A stretch of DNA of 41,855 bases from an uncultured Pseudomonadota bacterium (GCA_903885195.1 CAISHQ010000022.1:1-41855), one strand, 5' to 3'. Numbered from the stretch's first letter, positions 9,001 through 17,798 are shown. Notes: generated by a model from the letters alone, not told the origin. A program made the numbers and translations.

Positions 9001-10316
9001 CAACAAGTTTGCTTGAAAGGCTTCCCGTCGCCATCGGCGGCGCAACGCTGGCTGCCCCGTCGGTCAGCGGTGTCTTGACGCGCATCACCGGTCTTTTGCT
9101 CACCGCTCGCGGTGTACGCGTGCCGTTGGGCGCGTACTGTGAAGTGGTCGCGGAGCATGGCGAAGGCATCACCTGCGAGGTGGTCGGCTTCGATGGTGAA
9201 GAAGTTCAGTTGATGCCGTTGGCTACAGTGCAAGGCCTGTTGCCGGGCGCAGCAGTGCGCGCTGTGACGGCGACGGCGCGGGTCGGAGTCGGCTCTGGTC
9301 TGCTGGGGCGGGTGGTGGACGGTCTGGGAGCGCCGCTCGATGACGGTCCGGCCATTGAGCCTGAGGTATACGTTCCATTGCGTGGCGGACGACGTAACCC
9401 GCTTGAGCGTGCGCCAATCACATCGGTGCTCGATGTGGGTGTGCGTGCAGTCAACTCGTTTTTGACCATCGGTCTTGGGCAAAGAGTCGGTCTGGTCGCG
9501 GGTAGCGGCGTGGGCAAAAGTATGCTGCTTGGGATGATGACCAAGTTCGCGTCGGCCGACGTCGTCGTCATCGGCATGATCGGCGAGCGTGGTCGCGAGG
9601 TGCTCGATTTCGTCCATGAGACACTGGGAGACGAGGGTCGACGACGCGCAGTGGTGATCGCTGCGCCGGGCGATGCATCCCCGGTGATCCGGTTGCGCGC
9701 GACGCACTTTACCTGTGCGGTCGCTGAGTTCTTCCGCGACCAAGGCAAGAATGTCCTGTTGCTCATGGATTCGCTGACCCGTGTCGCTCATGCGCAGCGT
9801 GAGGTAGGGCTTGCGGTTGGAGAGCCGCCGACAACCAAGGGTTACCCACCTTCGGTGTTCTCGCTCATCAACGAACTGGTGGAGCGCGCCGGTAATGTCA
9901 GTGCAGGCGGAGGAATCACCGGTATCTACACAATCTTGGCAGAGGGTGACGATGCCAACGACCCGATCGTCGATGGCGCGCGCGCGATCCTCGACGGGCA
10001 CATTCTCCTATCACGTGACATCGCCGCCATGGGGCGATATCCGGCCATCGATCTGAATGTGTCGATTTCCCGGTTAGCTCATCGACTGCTCAGCAGCGAA
10101 CAACGCGATGTGGTGCGAAAGTTCCGACGCCTTAGCGCAGTGTGGGAGGAGAATCGCGATCTGGTGGCCGTGGGAGCCTACAAAGCGGGCGCCGATCCGG
10201 AACTTGACGAGGCCCTGAAACGACAGGGTGTCATGCGCGAATTTCTCGGTCAGGACGCCGATGAGCGGGTCGACTTCGCCACCGGATTTCAACAACTGGC
10301 GCGGGTGCTCGCATGA
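8997..10316 (+). CDS. fliI: flagellum-specific ATP synthase FliI
   Basis: FliI is the hexameric export ATPase, related to the F1 beta subunit. The 439-residue protein has Walker A AGSGVGKS (about residues 168-175), the GERGREV motif, the Walker B region (KNVLLLMDSLTRVAHAQRE) and the downstream EPPTTKGYPPSVFS segment. The start is a GTG overlapping the fliH stop. It also overlaps the fliJ start by 4 nt. All catalytic motifs look intact. Confidence 0.97.
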   Translation: MTTSLLERLPVAIGGATLAAPSVSGVLTRITGLLLTARGVRVPLGAYCEVVAEHGEGITCEVVGFDGEEVQLMPLATVQGLLPGAAVRAVTATARVGVGSGLLGRVVDGLGAPLDDGPAIEPEVYVPLRGGRRNPLERAPITSVLDVGVRAVNSFLTIGLGQRVGLVAGSGVGKSMLLGMMTKFASADVVVIGMIGERGREVLDFVHETLGDEGRRRAVVIAAPGDASPVIRLRATHFTCAVAEFFRDQGKNVLLLMDSLTRVAHAQREVGLAVGEPPTTKGYPPSVFSLINELVERAGNVSAGGGITGIYTILAEGDDANDPIVDGARAILDGHILLSRDIAAMGRYPAIDLNVSISRLAHRLLSSEQRDVVRKFRRLSAVWEENRDLVAVGAYKAGADPELDEALKRQGVMREFLGQDADERVDFATGFQQLARVLA

Positions 10317-10774
10317 CGGATCGGGCATCGATTCGAGCAGCGCGCCTGACGCGAGTCGCGAAGGTGGGTGATGCACTCGCCAAATCGGCGGAGCGAATCG
10401 CGCTGGATCGGCGGCGATCTCTGGAGGCGGAGCAACAACGACTTGAGACGGTCCGCAAGTACTGTGGCGATTACGGTCAATTGGCGCGCGAGCGCGAAGT
10501 AGCCGGACAGTCGGTGAACAGTTTGAGGATGTATCGGGAGTTCTCCGGTTGGCTGTCGACTCTGTCGCAGGATCAGCTCGATCGCGTGGCCCAGGCAGAG
10601 TTCTTTTTGGAGACGGCGGTCGATGAGGCGCGAGGGCGGCGGCGGTTCGCCGATGCGATCGATAAGGCAGCGGCCAAATCGACCAAACAGGCCGCCGTGG
10701 TGGAACAACGACGCGAGCAGGCGAATTTAGATGAGCTCGCGGGTCGGCGAGTGGCATCGGGTTTGCATCGTTAG
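10313..10774 (+). CDS. fliJ: flagellar export protein FliJ
   Basis: FliJ is a small coiled-coil protein that acts as the central stalk in the FliI hexamer and helps hand substrates to FlhA. The 153-residue protein is almost all charged helix (RRRSLEAEQQRLETVRKYCGDY, EARGRRRFADAIDKAAAKS, VVEQRREQANLDELAGRR). Identification rests on length, coiled-coil nature and position directly after fliI with a 4-nt overlap. Its last codons contain a sigma54 promoter for fliK. Confidence 0.9.
   Translation: MTDRASIRAARLTRVAKVGDALAKSAERIALDRRRSLEAEQQRLETVRKYCGDYGQLAREREVAGQSVNSLRMYREFSGWLSTLSQDQLDRVAQAEFFLETAVDEARGRRRFADAIDKAAAKSTKQAAVVEQRREQANLDELAGRRVASGLHR
10752..10767 (+). promoter_or_regulatory. sigma54 promoter inside the fliJ 3' end, for fliK onward
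   Basis: TGGCAT (10752-10757), five bases, TTGCA (10763-10767), with GG and GC exactly 10 nt apart. The predicted start is about 10778, just past the fliJ stop, leaving a 36-nt leader before the fliK ATG at 10814. It splits the fli operon into a FleQ/FlrC-driven first part and a separately started fliK-flhB part. Confidence 0.8.
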
Positions 10775-10813
10775 TTTGCAACACCACGCTACCGGCAATC
10801 AGGTTCCGCATTC

Positions 10814-12331
10814 ATGGCTGTTCCACAGACACTTCTGAGCTCGATCGACGCAGGACGTCCTGCTGTGATGGGGTCCGCCCCAATTTCCGACGAATCGGTG
10901 GATGGCGCTGATTTTTCCGCATTTTTTGCGGATGCTGCGCGCACTCAGACCGAGGTCGGTACCCCATACCTGCCGGGCGAGGGGGAGGCTAGAGCGTTGC
11001 CGGATGCAACCGGCAAACCCTTGCCGGTCACGGTTGCGTCAGGGGATCAAGTTCTCGATGGCAGCCTGGAAGAGTTCGCGGTTGGCATGGGTATCGATCG
11101 GTCACTGGCCAGGCTGTTGTTGCAAGAGACCGCCGACCCAACCGGCCCCTCCATGTCGGCGGACGTGACGGCATCTGCGGACGTGACGGCATCTGCGGAC
11201 GTGAAGGCTGACGAGTTGACCGCTGACAAGCGCATGCCCGATCCGGCGGATGCCACGTCGAGCATTTTTCCGTTCGTTCCGGCCGTCGGAATTCCGACAC
11301 CTGCTGTCGCGATGCGAGCCCCGTCGGCCGAGGCTAAAGGAGTGGCGCCTCCCATTGGTGATGAAGACGTCTTGGGTCTGGCACAAGCGAGCCCCATGCT
11401 GCGGTCCATGATGAACGTACGACCTGCGGTGCCGGGCCGGGCTTCGGCGTCGAGCACGGCTCACGAATTGCGTTGGCGAGCCACGGCCGACTATTCGTCG
11501 CTCGTTGCGCTCGCTGAGACCGCCGCAGCGTCCGCCGGCGCCAGTCTTGAACGCGGAGTTCTTCCGCCGGTACTGCCATCGATACCCGAACAGGTAGCAA
11601 AATCGTTAGATCGCCGCGCCGTCGCGGTCGAAGCGTCTGTCGAGGCCTCGGTCAGCGCAGCGGCGCCACAGCGAGCTGACGGGCCACGCGTGGAAGGCTT
11701 GGATTTCGTGGCGGAATCGCGCGTCGTCGTCGATGCCGAGGGCATTGCAACGTCGCCGCAGGCCACACTGCCAGCACAGTACAATCCCGTGGCAAACTTG
11801 CCCGTGTTGGACGTGATCAGGGTGGTATCACCGGAATCAAACCGAGCGGAGCAAGCCCCGGCCTCATCTCCGACATTGGCAGTGCCTTCTGCCGAACAAG
11901 CCCCGGGGGATAGAGTGCGGGCATTCGCTGACGCCGTGGCGCAGCGATTGATGGGTCAAGTCAAAAGCGAAACGTGGAACGTTCGCCTAGCGTTGGAGCC
12001 GCAAAATCTCGGTGCCATGAATATCGATTTGACGCTGAACGGTACGGACCTTTCCGCCAATATCGGTGTAGCTAATACCGAGGTGCGTGCGCTGCTCGAA
12101 GCCGGCTTGCCGCGTTTGCGTGAGGCCCTCGAGAGTTCGGGCTTGAATTTGTCACAATGGTCATTCGCCCAACAAGGCGCCAATTCAAATCGCAATTCCA
12201 ATACCGAGCGATCGTTCACGCGCCTTTCCCGCGTTCAGGCTGAAGATGGCGCTGACGGCAATATCGACGACGTTGCACTGATGCCGCGCCGGATCGAAGA
12301 CTCGAACCGCGTGCTCGACATGTTTGTTTGA
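10814..12331 (+). CDS. fliK: flagellar hook-length control protein FliK
   Basis: FliK is exported while the hook grows, measures its length and then makes FlhB switch substrate. The 505-residue protein is low-complexity for about 370 residues (Ala/Ser/Pro/Asp-rich) and ends with the conserved Flg_hook domain: NVRLALEPQNLGAMNIDL, LSANIGVANTEVRALLEAGL and LREALESSGLNLSQWSF. An 18-nt unit is repeated at 11159-11194, giving an ADVTAS repeat in the ruler region. The gene has its own sigma54 promoter. Confidence 0.92.
   Translation: MAVPQTLLSSIDAGRPAVMGSAPISDESVDGADFSAFFADAARTQTEVGTPYLPGEGEARALPDATGKPLPVTVASGDQVLDGSLEEFAVGMGIDRSLARLLLQETADPTGPSMSADVTASADVTASADVKADELTADKRMPDPADATSSIFPFVPAVGIPTPAVAMRAPSAEAKGVAPPIGDEDVLGLAQASPMLRSMMNVRPAVPGRASASSTAHELRWRATADYSSLVALAETAAASAGASLERGVLPPVLPSIPEQVAKSLDRRAVAVEASVEASVSAAAPQRADGPRVEGLDFVAESRVVVDAEGIATSPQATLPAQYNPVANLPVLDVIRVVSPESNRAEQAPASSPTLAVPSAEQAPGDRVRAFADAVAQRLMGQVKSETWNVRLALEPQNLGAMNIDLTLNGTDLSANIGVANTEVRALLEAGLPRLREALESSGLNLSQWSFAQQGANSNRNSNTERSFTRLSRVQAEDGADGNIDDVALMPRRIEDSNRVLDMFV
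11159..11205 (+). repeat. 18-bp in-frame tandem repeat in fliK
   Basis: The unit GCGGACGTGACGGCATCT occurs twice exactly at 11159-11176 and 11177-11194, followed by a partial third copy. The unit is a multiple of three, so changes in copy number would lengthen or shorten the FliK ruler by six residues without a frameshift. Confidence 0.85.
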
Positions 12332-12370
12332 CTCTGTAGACTTCCGAAAACCAACTGATGGTGTACTCCG

Positions 12371-13027
12371 ATGGCAGACAAGAAAGACGACAAGAAGAAA
12401 GCGGCCGACCCTGCTGCGCAAGCTGGCGATGACGCTGCACCTAAAAAGAAATCCAAGATCCTGATGTTGGTCCTGGTGGCCGCAGGCGCGTTGGCGCTGA
12501 TCGGTGGGTCCGTCGGCGCCACACTGTATTTCACAGGGTTCTTCTCGCCCAAGCCTGTCGAGGCCGCCAAGCAGGAAGGCGAGGGGCACGGCGAGGAGCA
12601 CGGCGGGGAGCACGCAGAGGGCGAGGGAGATCATTCCGGGGAAGAGGCTGCGCCGGAAGCCGGTGGTGGCGAGGCGAAAGACTCCGCCGAAGTGCCTGAA
12701 GCCGAAAAGTTCGCTGCAACCTACAAGCCCATTGAGCGGGACTTCACGATGAACGTGCCGAACTCAAAAAAGTTTGTGCAGTTCAAGGTCGCCTACAAGA
12801 CCTTTTACGGAGATAAAATTGTCGAGCGCGTCGTCAAGCATCAGATCGCCATCGAGGCGGCCATGCTGACCGCTGCCGCGCAATTTTCCGAAGAAGAGCT
12901 GGTGTCGCTTGAGGGTCGCGCGCGAGTTGCGGGCGCCTTACGCGATGCCATGAACGACGTCTTGATCCGTAACGAAGACTTCGGCGGGATCGAGGAAGTC
13001 ATGTTCACCCATTTCGTGTTCCAGTAA
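12371..13027 (+). CDS. fliL: flagellar basal body-associated protein FliL
   Basis: FliL is a single-pass inner-membrane protein that surrounds the stator and supports torque. The 218-residue protein has a Lys-rich cytosolic start, one membrane segment (about 30-54, LMLVLVAAGALALIGG), and a periplasmic domain ending IEEVMFTHFVFQ, a typical FliL terminus. Between them, residues about 65-105 form a His/Glu/Gly-rich linker (HGEEHGGEHAEGEGDHSGEE) that is longer than in E. coli FliL and looks metal-binding. It lies 39 nt after fliK and 27 nt before fliM. Confidence 0.94.
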   Translation: MADKKDDKKKAADPAAQAGDDAAPKKKSKILMLVLVAAGALALIGGSVGATLYFTGFFSPKPVEAAKQEGEGHGEEHGGEHAEGEGDHSGEEAAPEAGGGEAKDSAEVPEAEKFAATYKPIERDFTMNVPNSKKFVQFKVAYKTFYGDKIVERVVKHQIAIEAAMLTAAAQFSEEELVSLEGRARVAGALRDAMNDVLIRNEDFGGIEEVMFTHFVFQ

Positions 13028-13054
13028 TCCCTGGCGCTGACCGAGAACGCTGAC

Positions 13055-14197
13055 ATGTCAAAGTCTGGTCAAGTGTTGTCGCAAGACGAAGTCGCGGCGC
13101 TGGTCGAAGCGATGCAGAGCGGCAACGTCGAGACTTCCGCTGCGACGCCCGCTGCCGGTTCGGTGCAGGCCTACAGCCTGGTCGCCAACGACACTACTTC
13201 GCGCTCGCAGTTGGCGGCCCTCGAGATGATCAACGATCGATTCGCACGGCAATTGCGTGGCAGTCTGCTGACGCTGCTTAGGCAGGCGGTGAAAGTGGCT
13301 GTGGTGCCGTTCGACGTCATGACGTTCAGCGCGTATATGCAGAGCCTGCCATCGCCCTGCAACGTCAACATCGTGCGGTTCTTGCCCCTGCGCGGCTATG
13401 GGTTGGTCACCATCGAGCCGACGATCGTTTACGGCGCTGTGGACAGCTTTTTTGGCGGTCGCGGCGGGGCCAACCTGGAGCTCTCGCCTCAGCGTGGGTT
13501 CACGCCTACGGAGGAACGGATTATCCAGTTGCTCCTCGAGACGGTTTTTGCAGATCTCAAGGATGCTTGGGCTCCGGTGTATTCGATCAACCCCGAGTAT
13601 GTCAGCCGCGAGATCAATCCAGCGTTTGCACAAATCGGTGAGGATCGCGAAACCGTCGCAGTTTGTCGCTTCGATATCGAGATGGGCACCTCCGCGCGCG
13701 GGCAAGTGACGGTCATGTACCCGTTCTCCGCCATCAAGCCCATCCGCTTGTTGCTGCGTGGGCGTCTGCAAACCGGCGAGCGTGATGAAAAAATGGCCGT
13801 CAAATGGGCCAATCAGCTCCGTGATGCAGTGTCGGACGCCGAGCTCGAAATGGTTGCCCGGCTCGCGACTCTCAGGGTGTCGGCACTACAACTTGCGCGG
13901 ATCAAGCCGGGCGATACGCTTTGGTTCAAGCCGCCTCCGGCCGTGCAGGTGCTGGTGCAGTCCAATCACCTGTTCGACGCCGAATATGGTTCATCTGAAA
14001 ACAACGCCGCCATACGTATCGAGCGGGTGATAGAGCCCGTAGTCGAGACCAGCAACGGGCTCGTCACGAGTGAGGGGGGGCTGGAGTCACAGGCCGAAGG
14101 CAATTCGGTTTCTGGCGTCGTCCCTGGCGGAAAAGACGCGAGGGTGAAAAAGACCCTCGCCAGCAGCAAGAAATCATTGGGAGTATCAGCAGCATGA
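13055..14197 (+). CDS. fliM: flagellar motor switch protein FliM
   Basis: FliM forms the wall of the C ring and binds CheY-P. The 380-residue protein has a N-terminal LSQDEVAALVEAM segment, the CheC-like middle domain (MINDRFARQLRGSLLTLLRQ, FDVMTFSAYMQSLPSPCN, FFGGRGG) and the SpoA-type C-terminal domain (VSALQLARIKPGDTLWF). It ends with about 45 extra residues, Gly/Ser/Lys-rich, beyond the usual end near residue 330. The expected EIDAL-type CheY-binding motif at the extreme N-terminus is LSQDEVAAL here. It overlaps fliN by 4 nt. Confidence 0.96.
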   Translation: MSKSGQVLSQDEVAALVEAMQSGNVETSAATPAAGSVQAYSLVANDTTSRSQLAALEMINDRFARQLRGSLLTLLRQAVKVAVVPFDVMTFSAYMQSLPSPCNVNIVRFLPLRGYGLVTIEPTIVYGAVDSFFGGRGGANLELSPQRGFTPTEERIIQLLLETVFADLKDAWAPVYSINPEYVSREINPAFAQIGEDRETVAVCRFDIEMGTSARGQVTVMYPFSAIKPIRLLLRGRLQTGERDEKMAVKWANQLRDAVSDAELEMVARLATLRVSALQLARIKPGDTLWFKPPPAVQVLVQSNHLFDAEYGSSENNAAIRIERVIEPVVETSNGLVTSEGGLESQAEGNSVSGVVPGGKDARVKKTLASSKKSLGVSAA

Positions 14198-14502
14198 GCG
14201 AGTCAATCAACCAGGACGCAGTGGGCGAAAGCGCCATGGATCAGGGGGTACAACTCGACCTGATCCAGAACGTTACCGTCAGCATCTCCGTGGAAGTAGG
14301 ACGTTCGTCATTGCGCATTCGCGATCTCGTCAGGCTCGGCCAAGGCAGCGTCGTAGAACTTGATCGCGTTGCCGGAGAGCCGCTTGATGTCTGTGTCAAC
14401 AATACGGTCATCGCTCGCGGTGAGGTGGTGCTGGTCAACGAACGCTACGGCATTCGTCTTACCCAAGTCGTAGATCCTGAAGACCGCGTCAAGCATCTGT
14501 AA
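14194..14502 (+). CDS. fliN: flagellar motor switch protein FliN
   Basis: FliN forms the base of the C ring and docks FliH-FliI. The 102-residue protein is a SpoA domain: LDLIQNVTVSISVEVGRS, IRDLVRLGQGSVVELDRVAG, EPLDVCVNNTVIARGEVVLV and NERYGIRLTQV. All the usual landmarks are present at the usual spacing, with a short N-terminal extension. The ATG overlaps the fliM stop, so the two C-ring proteins are coupled. Confidence 0.97.
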   Translation: MSESINQDAVGESAMDQGVQLDLIQNVTVSISVEVGRSSLRIRDLVRLGQGSVVELDRVAGEPLDVCVNNTVIARGEVVLVNERYGIRLTQVVDPEDRVKHL

Positions 14503-14531
14503 CGGTCGGTAGAACCAGGGAACATCAACTC

Positions 14532-14828
14532 GTGGATCCGATTCGATATTTCGTCGCATTGATTCTGGTGGGCGCGCTGCTGGGCGCGTCGATCTGGGCA
14601 TTGAAGCGCTTTCGCGGGCAGTTGGGCGCGACGGGTTCGCGTGGCGTCGCGATCGTGTCGTATACCAATCTCGGAACGCGCGAAAAACTTGCTGTCGTGA
14701 CTTTTGGCGGGAAAACCTTGCTGTTGGGTGTGACGCCTGGCGGCATCTCGCTGCTGGCCACGGATTCGGTCGCCCCTGATTCGGTCGAAGCGTCCGCCCC
14801 GCGAGGGGATACGGGGGGTGCGGCGTGA
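14532..14828 (+). CDS. fliO: flagellar protein FliO
   Basis: FliO is a small membrane protein needed for assembly of the FliP pore ring. The 98-residue protein has one N-terminal membrane segment (YFVALILVGALLGASIWAL) followed by a cytosolic SpoA-like strand region (LGTREKLAVVTFGGKTLLLGV). The start is a GTG and the stop overlaps the GTG of fliP. Sequence conservation in this family is weak, so the call depends partly on position between fliN and fliP. Confidence 0.88.
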   Translation: MDPIRYFVALILVGALLGASIWALKRFRGQLGATGSRGVAIVSYTNLGTREKLAVVTFGGKTLLLGVTPGGISLLATDSVAPDSVEASAPRGDTGGAA

Positions 14829-15592
14829 TCCGCCGTAGAGCGCTGACCTGCGGTCTGGTGGCTGCGGCCGGGATCGCGGTAGGCGCCGTCGCCATGGGTC
14901 AGGATTTGTCGTCGATCGAGGTGTTGCGAACCAAGGCCGTGCCGGGCGGGCAAGCCTACAGCCTGACCCTGCAGGCGCTCGGTCTGATGACACTGCTGAC
15001 GCTGCTGCCCGCCATTATCTTGTCGATGACGGCGTTCACTCGTATCGTCATCGTGCTGGGTGTTTTGCGACAAGCCATCGGCGCAGCGCAGACGCCTCCC
15101 AACCAAGTGTTGGTCGGCTTGGCGCTGTTCCTGACCCTATTCGTCATGGCGCCTACGCTCAACGAGGTTCAGAGCACCGCTCTGGCACCCTACGTTGAAG
15201 AGAAGATTCCGTTTGAGGAAGCAGTGGTCCGGGCAGTCGTCCCGATGAAGAAATTCATGCTGGCCCAAACTCGAGAATCCGACCTCAAAATGTTCATGGA
15301 CCTGGCCAAAACACCAGCGGTGCGGGCCCCCATGGATACACCGCTGACCGTGTTGCTGCCGGCGTTTCTCACGAGTGAACTGCGTACCGCATTCACGATC
15401 GGTTTTCTGATTTACATTCCGTTTCTAGTGATTGACCTCGTGGTTGCCAGCGTGCTGATGTCGATGGGCATGATGATGGTCTCACCTGTGATGATCGCCT
15501 TGCCTTTCAAATTTCTACTGTTTGTCCTAGTCGATGGATGGGCAGTGATCCTCGGTTCCCTCGCTGCCAGTTTTGCGGCTCCGTTGCCATGA
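14825..15592 (+). CDS. fliP: flagellar export gate protein FliP
   Basis: FliP forms the five-subunit core of the export pore. The 255-residue protein has a signal-like N-terminal segment, then highly conserved membrane parts: LSMTAFTRIVIVLGVLRQA, NQVLVGLALFLTLFVMAP, TSELRTAFTIGFLIYIPF and MGMMMVSPVMIALPFKFLLF. It starts with GTG overlapping fliO and ends overlapping the ATG of fliQ, within a run of coupled gate genes. Confidence 0.98.
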   Translation: MIRRRALTCGLVAAAGIAVGAVAMGQDLSSIEVLRTKAVPGGQAYSLTLQALGLMTLLTLLPAIILSMTAFTRIVIVLGVLRQAIGAAQTPPNQVLVGLALFLTLFVMAPTLNEVQSTALAPYVEEKIPFEEAVVRAVVPMKKFMLAQTRESDLKMFMDLAKTPAVRAPMDTPLTVLLPAFLTSELRTAFTIGFLIYIPFLVIDLVVASVLMSMGMMMVSPVMIALPFKFLLFVLVDGWAVILGSLAASFAAPLP

Positions 15593-15858
15593 ACGACACC
15601 GCCGTCGTCGAGATTGTTCGCGAGGCGATGTGGGTGGGCGGCCTTTCGGCAGGTCCGATTCTGCTGCTCGTGCTCGTGATCGGCGTGCTGGTAGGTATTT
15701 TTCAGGCGGCTACGTCCATCAACGAAATGACCTTGAGTTTCGTTCCCAAGCTCATCGCCGTGATGTTGCTCGTATTGTTGATCGGCAGTTGGCAATTGCA
15801 GGTTCTCGTCGACTTCACACGGCGTATCTTCGAGCGAATACCGGATCTGGGGCAGTGA
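15589..15858 (+). CDS. fliQ: flagellar export gate protein FliQ
   Basis: FliQ is a two-helix hairpin that wraps the FliP/FliR core. The 89-residue protein starts MNDTAVVEIVREAMWVGG and has two membrane helices (PILLLVLVIGVLVGIFQA and IAVMLLVLLIGSWQLQ), with the conserved QAATSINEMTLSFVPK loop between them. The ATG at 15589 overlaps the fliP stop; an upstream in-frame start at 15538 would add 17 residues unlike the family. The length matches E. coli FliQ (89). Confidence 0.97.
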   Translation: MNDTAVVEIVREAMWVGGLSAGPILLLVLVIGVLVGIFQAATSINEMTLSFVPKLIAVMLLVLLIGSWQLQVLVDFTRRIFERIPDLGQ

Positions 15859-15861
15859 CGC

Positions 15862-16641
15862 GTGCTCGAGCTCGGAGTCTTGACGCTGAATTGGTTGCAG
15901 GCGCTGATGTTGCCGATGACGCGTATCACCGGGTTTTTTATTGCCGCGCCGATTTTCAGTCAGGCTGCTGCGACCGGCCGGGTGCGGGTGGTGTTCGCCG
16001 CCTTGCTCAGCATCGCGGTGTTGCCCGTCTTACCCACCTCTCTCTCGGATCCGGGGCGGCCCTTTGGGGAGCCGACGCTTCTGTTGCTGCTAAACGAGGC
16101 TCTCATCGGAGTCTCCATGGGGCTAGCGCTGCAGTTTGTGGCCGCGGCAGTGACCACGGCAGGCGAGCACATCTCGATGTCTCTGGGTCTGAGCTTCGCC
16201 CAGTCGTTCGATCCGACAATCGGCTCGACTCCTGTCCTGTCGCAGTTCTTGAACCTGATGTCTCTGCTGGTGTTCTTGACTGCCGACGGCCATGCCGTCG
16301 TCATTTCCATGATGACCGAGAGCATACGGACTCTTCCGCCGGGGGAGTTTCGCTTGGCCGACGTGAATGCGCTGCTCGAGTTCTCCCGCGTTGTATTCAA
16401 CGGCGCGGCCTTGCTCGCCGCTCCATTGCTGCTGGCTTTGCTCGCGGTGAACATCGGGGTGGGTGCTTTGTCTCGAGCCACGCCCCAGTTGAACGTGTTC
16501 GCGGTAGGGTTCGCTGTCAGCCTGCTGGTGGGGTTCAGCTTGCTTTTCCTCCTAGTGCCGGTCATCGCCGAGAGGATCACCGAACTGTGGCAGCAAGCCG
16601 AGGCGTTCATGCGCGCTAGGCTTTCGGTGGGTGAGTCGTAA
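15862..16641 (+). CDS. fliR: flagellar export gate protein FliR
   Basis: FliR completes the FliP-FliQ-FliR pore. The 259-residue protein has several membrane helices and conserved signatures: LMLPMTRITGFFIAAPIF, EALIGVSMGLALQFV, AGEHISMSLGLSFAQSFDP and NIGVGALSRATPQLNVF. It starts with GTG three nt after fliQ and ends one nt into the flhB start codon (TAATG). Length is normal. Confidence 0.97.
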   Translation: MLELGVLTLNWLQALMLPMTRITGFFIAAPIFSQAAATGRVRVVFAALLSIAVLPVLPTSLSDPGRPFGEPTLLLLLNEALIGVSMGLALQFVAAAVTTAGEHISMSLGLSFAQSFDPTIGSTPVLSQFLNLMSLLVFLTADGHAVVISMMTESIRTLPPGEFRLADVNALLEFSRVVFNGAALLAAPLLLALLAVNIGVGALSRATPQLNVFAVGFAVSLLVGFSLLFLLVPVIAERITELWQQAEAFMRARLSVGES

Positions 16642-17798
16642 TGGCTGAGGAGCAGGGCGAAGAAAAAACCGAAGAGCCGACCTCCAAGCGGCTCGACGAA
16701 GCGCGCCAACGCGGCGAACTGCCGCGATCACCGGATTTTGGTGGCGCTATCGAGGTGCTAGTCATCTGTGCTTTGCTGTTCCTGTTGGGTGGCGGCATTG
16801 TTGAGTCGCTGTCCGCCATGCTCATATCGAGTTTGACGTTTTCCAGTCCGGCTGTTGATGCCGAGCGTGATCTGCCTTTGCTGCTCGGCCAACGGGTGCT
16901 CGAGGGTTTTTGGGCGGTGAAGTGGCTGATGCTCTCGACCTTCGTGGTGGCCTTGCTTGCCGCCACGGTCAATGGTGGGTTTTCGTTCTCTTCGAAGGCA
17001 GCCGCTCCGAAGTTCAGCAAGCTCAATCCGCTGAGCGGTCTAAAAAGAGTATTCGGTTCGCAGGCGCTGATGGGGCTGGGGCGAAATCTATTTAAATTTG
17101 TGCTGATTGGAGCAGTGTTGGTCGGCGTGTTGTGGGCCAAGCGCTTCGAGATGCTCGCCATCTCCCGCGATGCCTTGGAGCCGATGATCATGGCCGGATC
17201 GTCGATTGCGCTGGGTGTGTTTACCGCGGTGAGCGCGGCCATCGCGGCTGTCGCGGTGATTGATGTCCCGTACCAGCGCTGGACTTATCTGCGACGTCTG
17301 CGGATGACAAAACAAGAAGTCCGTGACGAGATGAAGGACATAGAGGGCCGTCCGGAGATTAAACGGCAGATACGTCGACGCCAGCGTGAGTTGAGCCGCG
17401 GAAAAATGCTTGACCGGGTCAAGGAAGCGGATGTGGTTATCATCAACCCGGCGGAATTTGCTGTGGCGCTGCAATATGATGAGGCAATCAATGCAGTGCC
17501 GATACTGCTCGCTAAGGGTCGCGGGGTCATCGCCGCTTCCATCAAAGAGCGCGCAGCCAAGGCCGGTGTGCCGACTGTTTCGGCGCCACCGCTGGCTCGT
17601 GCGGTGTATTTCACCACGGAGATCGACGAGCAGGTTCCCGAAGGCCTGTATCGGGCCGTGGCTGCTGTGCTTGCCTACGTATTCCAGTTAAGCGCGTTGA
17701 CCCCGGATTTGGTGGCGCCGACGGCGCCGACACCGGATGTTCCGCAGGAATTCCTCTTCGACGAGGATGGTCAACCGCTCACGCAGAGGTCGCCATGA
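16641..17798 (+). CDS. flhB: flagellar export switch protein FlhB, with variant NPAE site
   Basis: FlhB loops around the export gate and changes substrate class after cleaving itself at N269-P270. The 385-residue protein has the cytosolic EEKTEEPTSKRLDEARQRG start, four membrane helices and the cytosolic domain (TKQEVRDEMKDIEGRPEIK). The cleavage site reads NPAE (residues 269-272, bases 17445-17456) rather than the near-universal NPTH. Asn and Pro, which carry out the chemistry, are kept. A Pro-rich tail of about 30 residues follows the core. It overlaps the next gene by 4 nt. Confidence 0.96.
   Translation: MAEEQGEEKTEEPTSKRLDEARQRGELPRSPDFGGAIEVLVICALLFLLGGGIVESLSAMLISSLTFSSPAVDAERDLPLLLGQRVLEGFWAVKWLMLSTFVVALLAATVNGGFSFSSKAAAPKFSKLNPLSGLKRVFGSQALMGLGRNLFKFVLIGAVLVGVLWAKRFEMLAISRDALEPMIMAGSSIALGVFTAVSAAIAAVAVIDVPYQRWTYLRRLRMTKQEVRDEMKDIEGRPEIKRQIRRRQRELSRGKMLDRVKEADVVIINPAEFAVALQYDEAINAVPILLAKGRGVIAASIKERAAKAGVPTVSAPPLARAVYFTTEIDEQVPEGLYRAVAAVLAYVFQLSALTPDLVAPTAPTPDVPQEFLFDEDGQPLTQRSP

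Noticed and set aside
15573-16619. 348-codon open frame overlapping fliQ and fliR
   Set aside because: It is an out-of-frame reading of fliQ/fliR, with Arg/Ala-rich composition typical of a shadow frame in GC-rich DNA.
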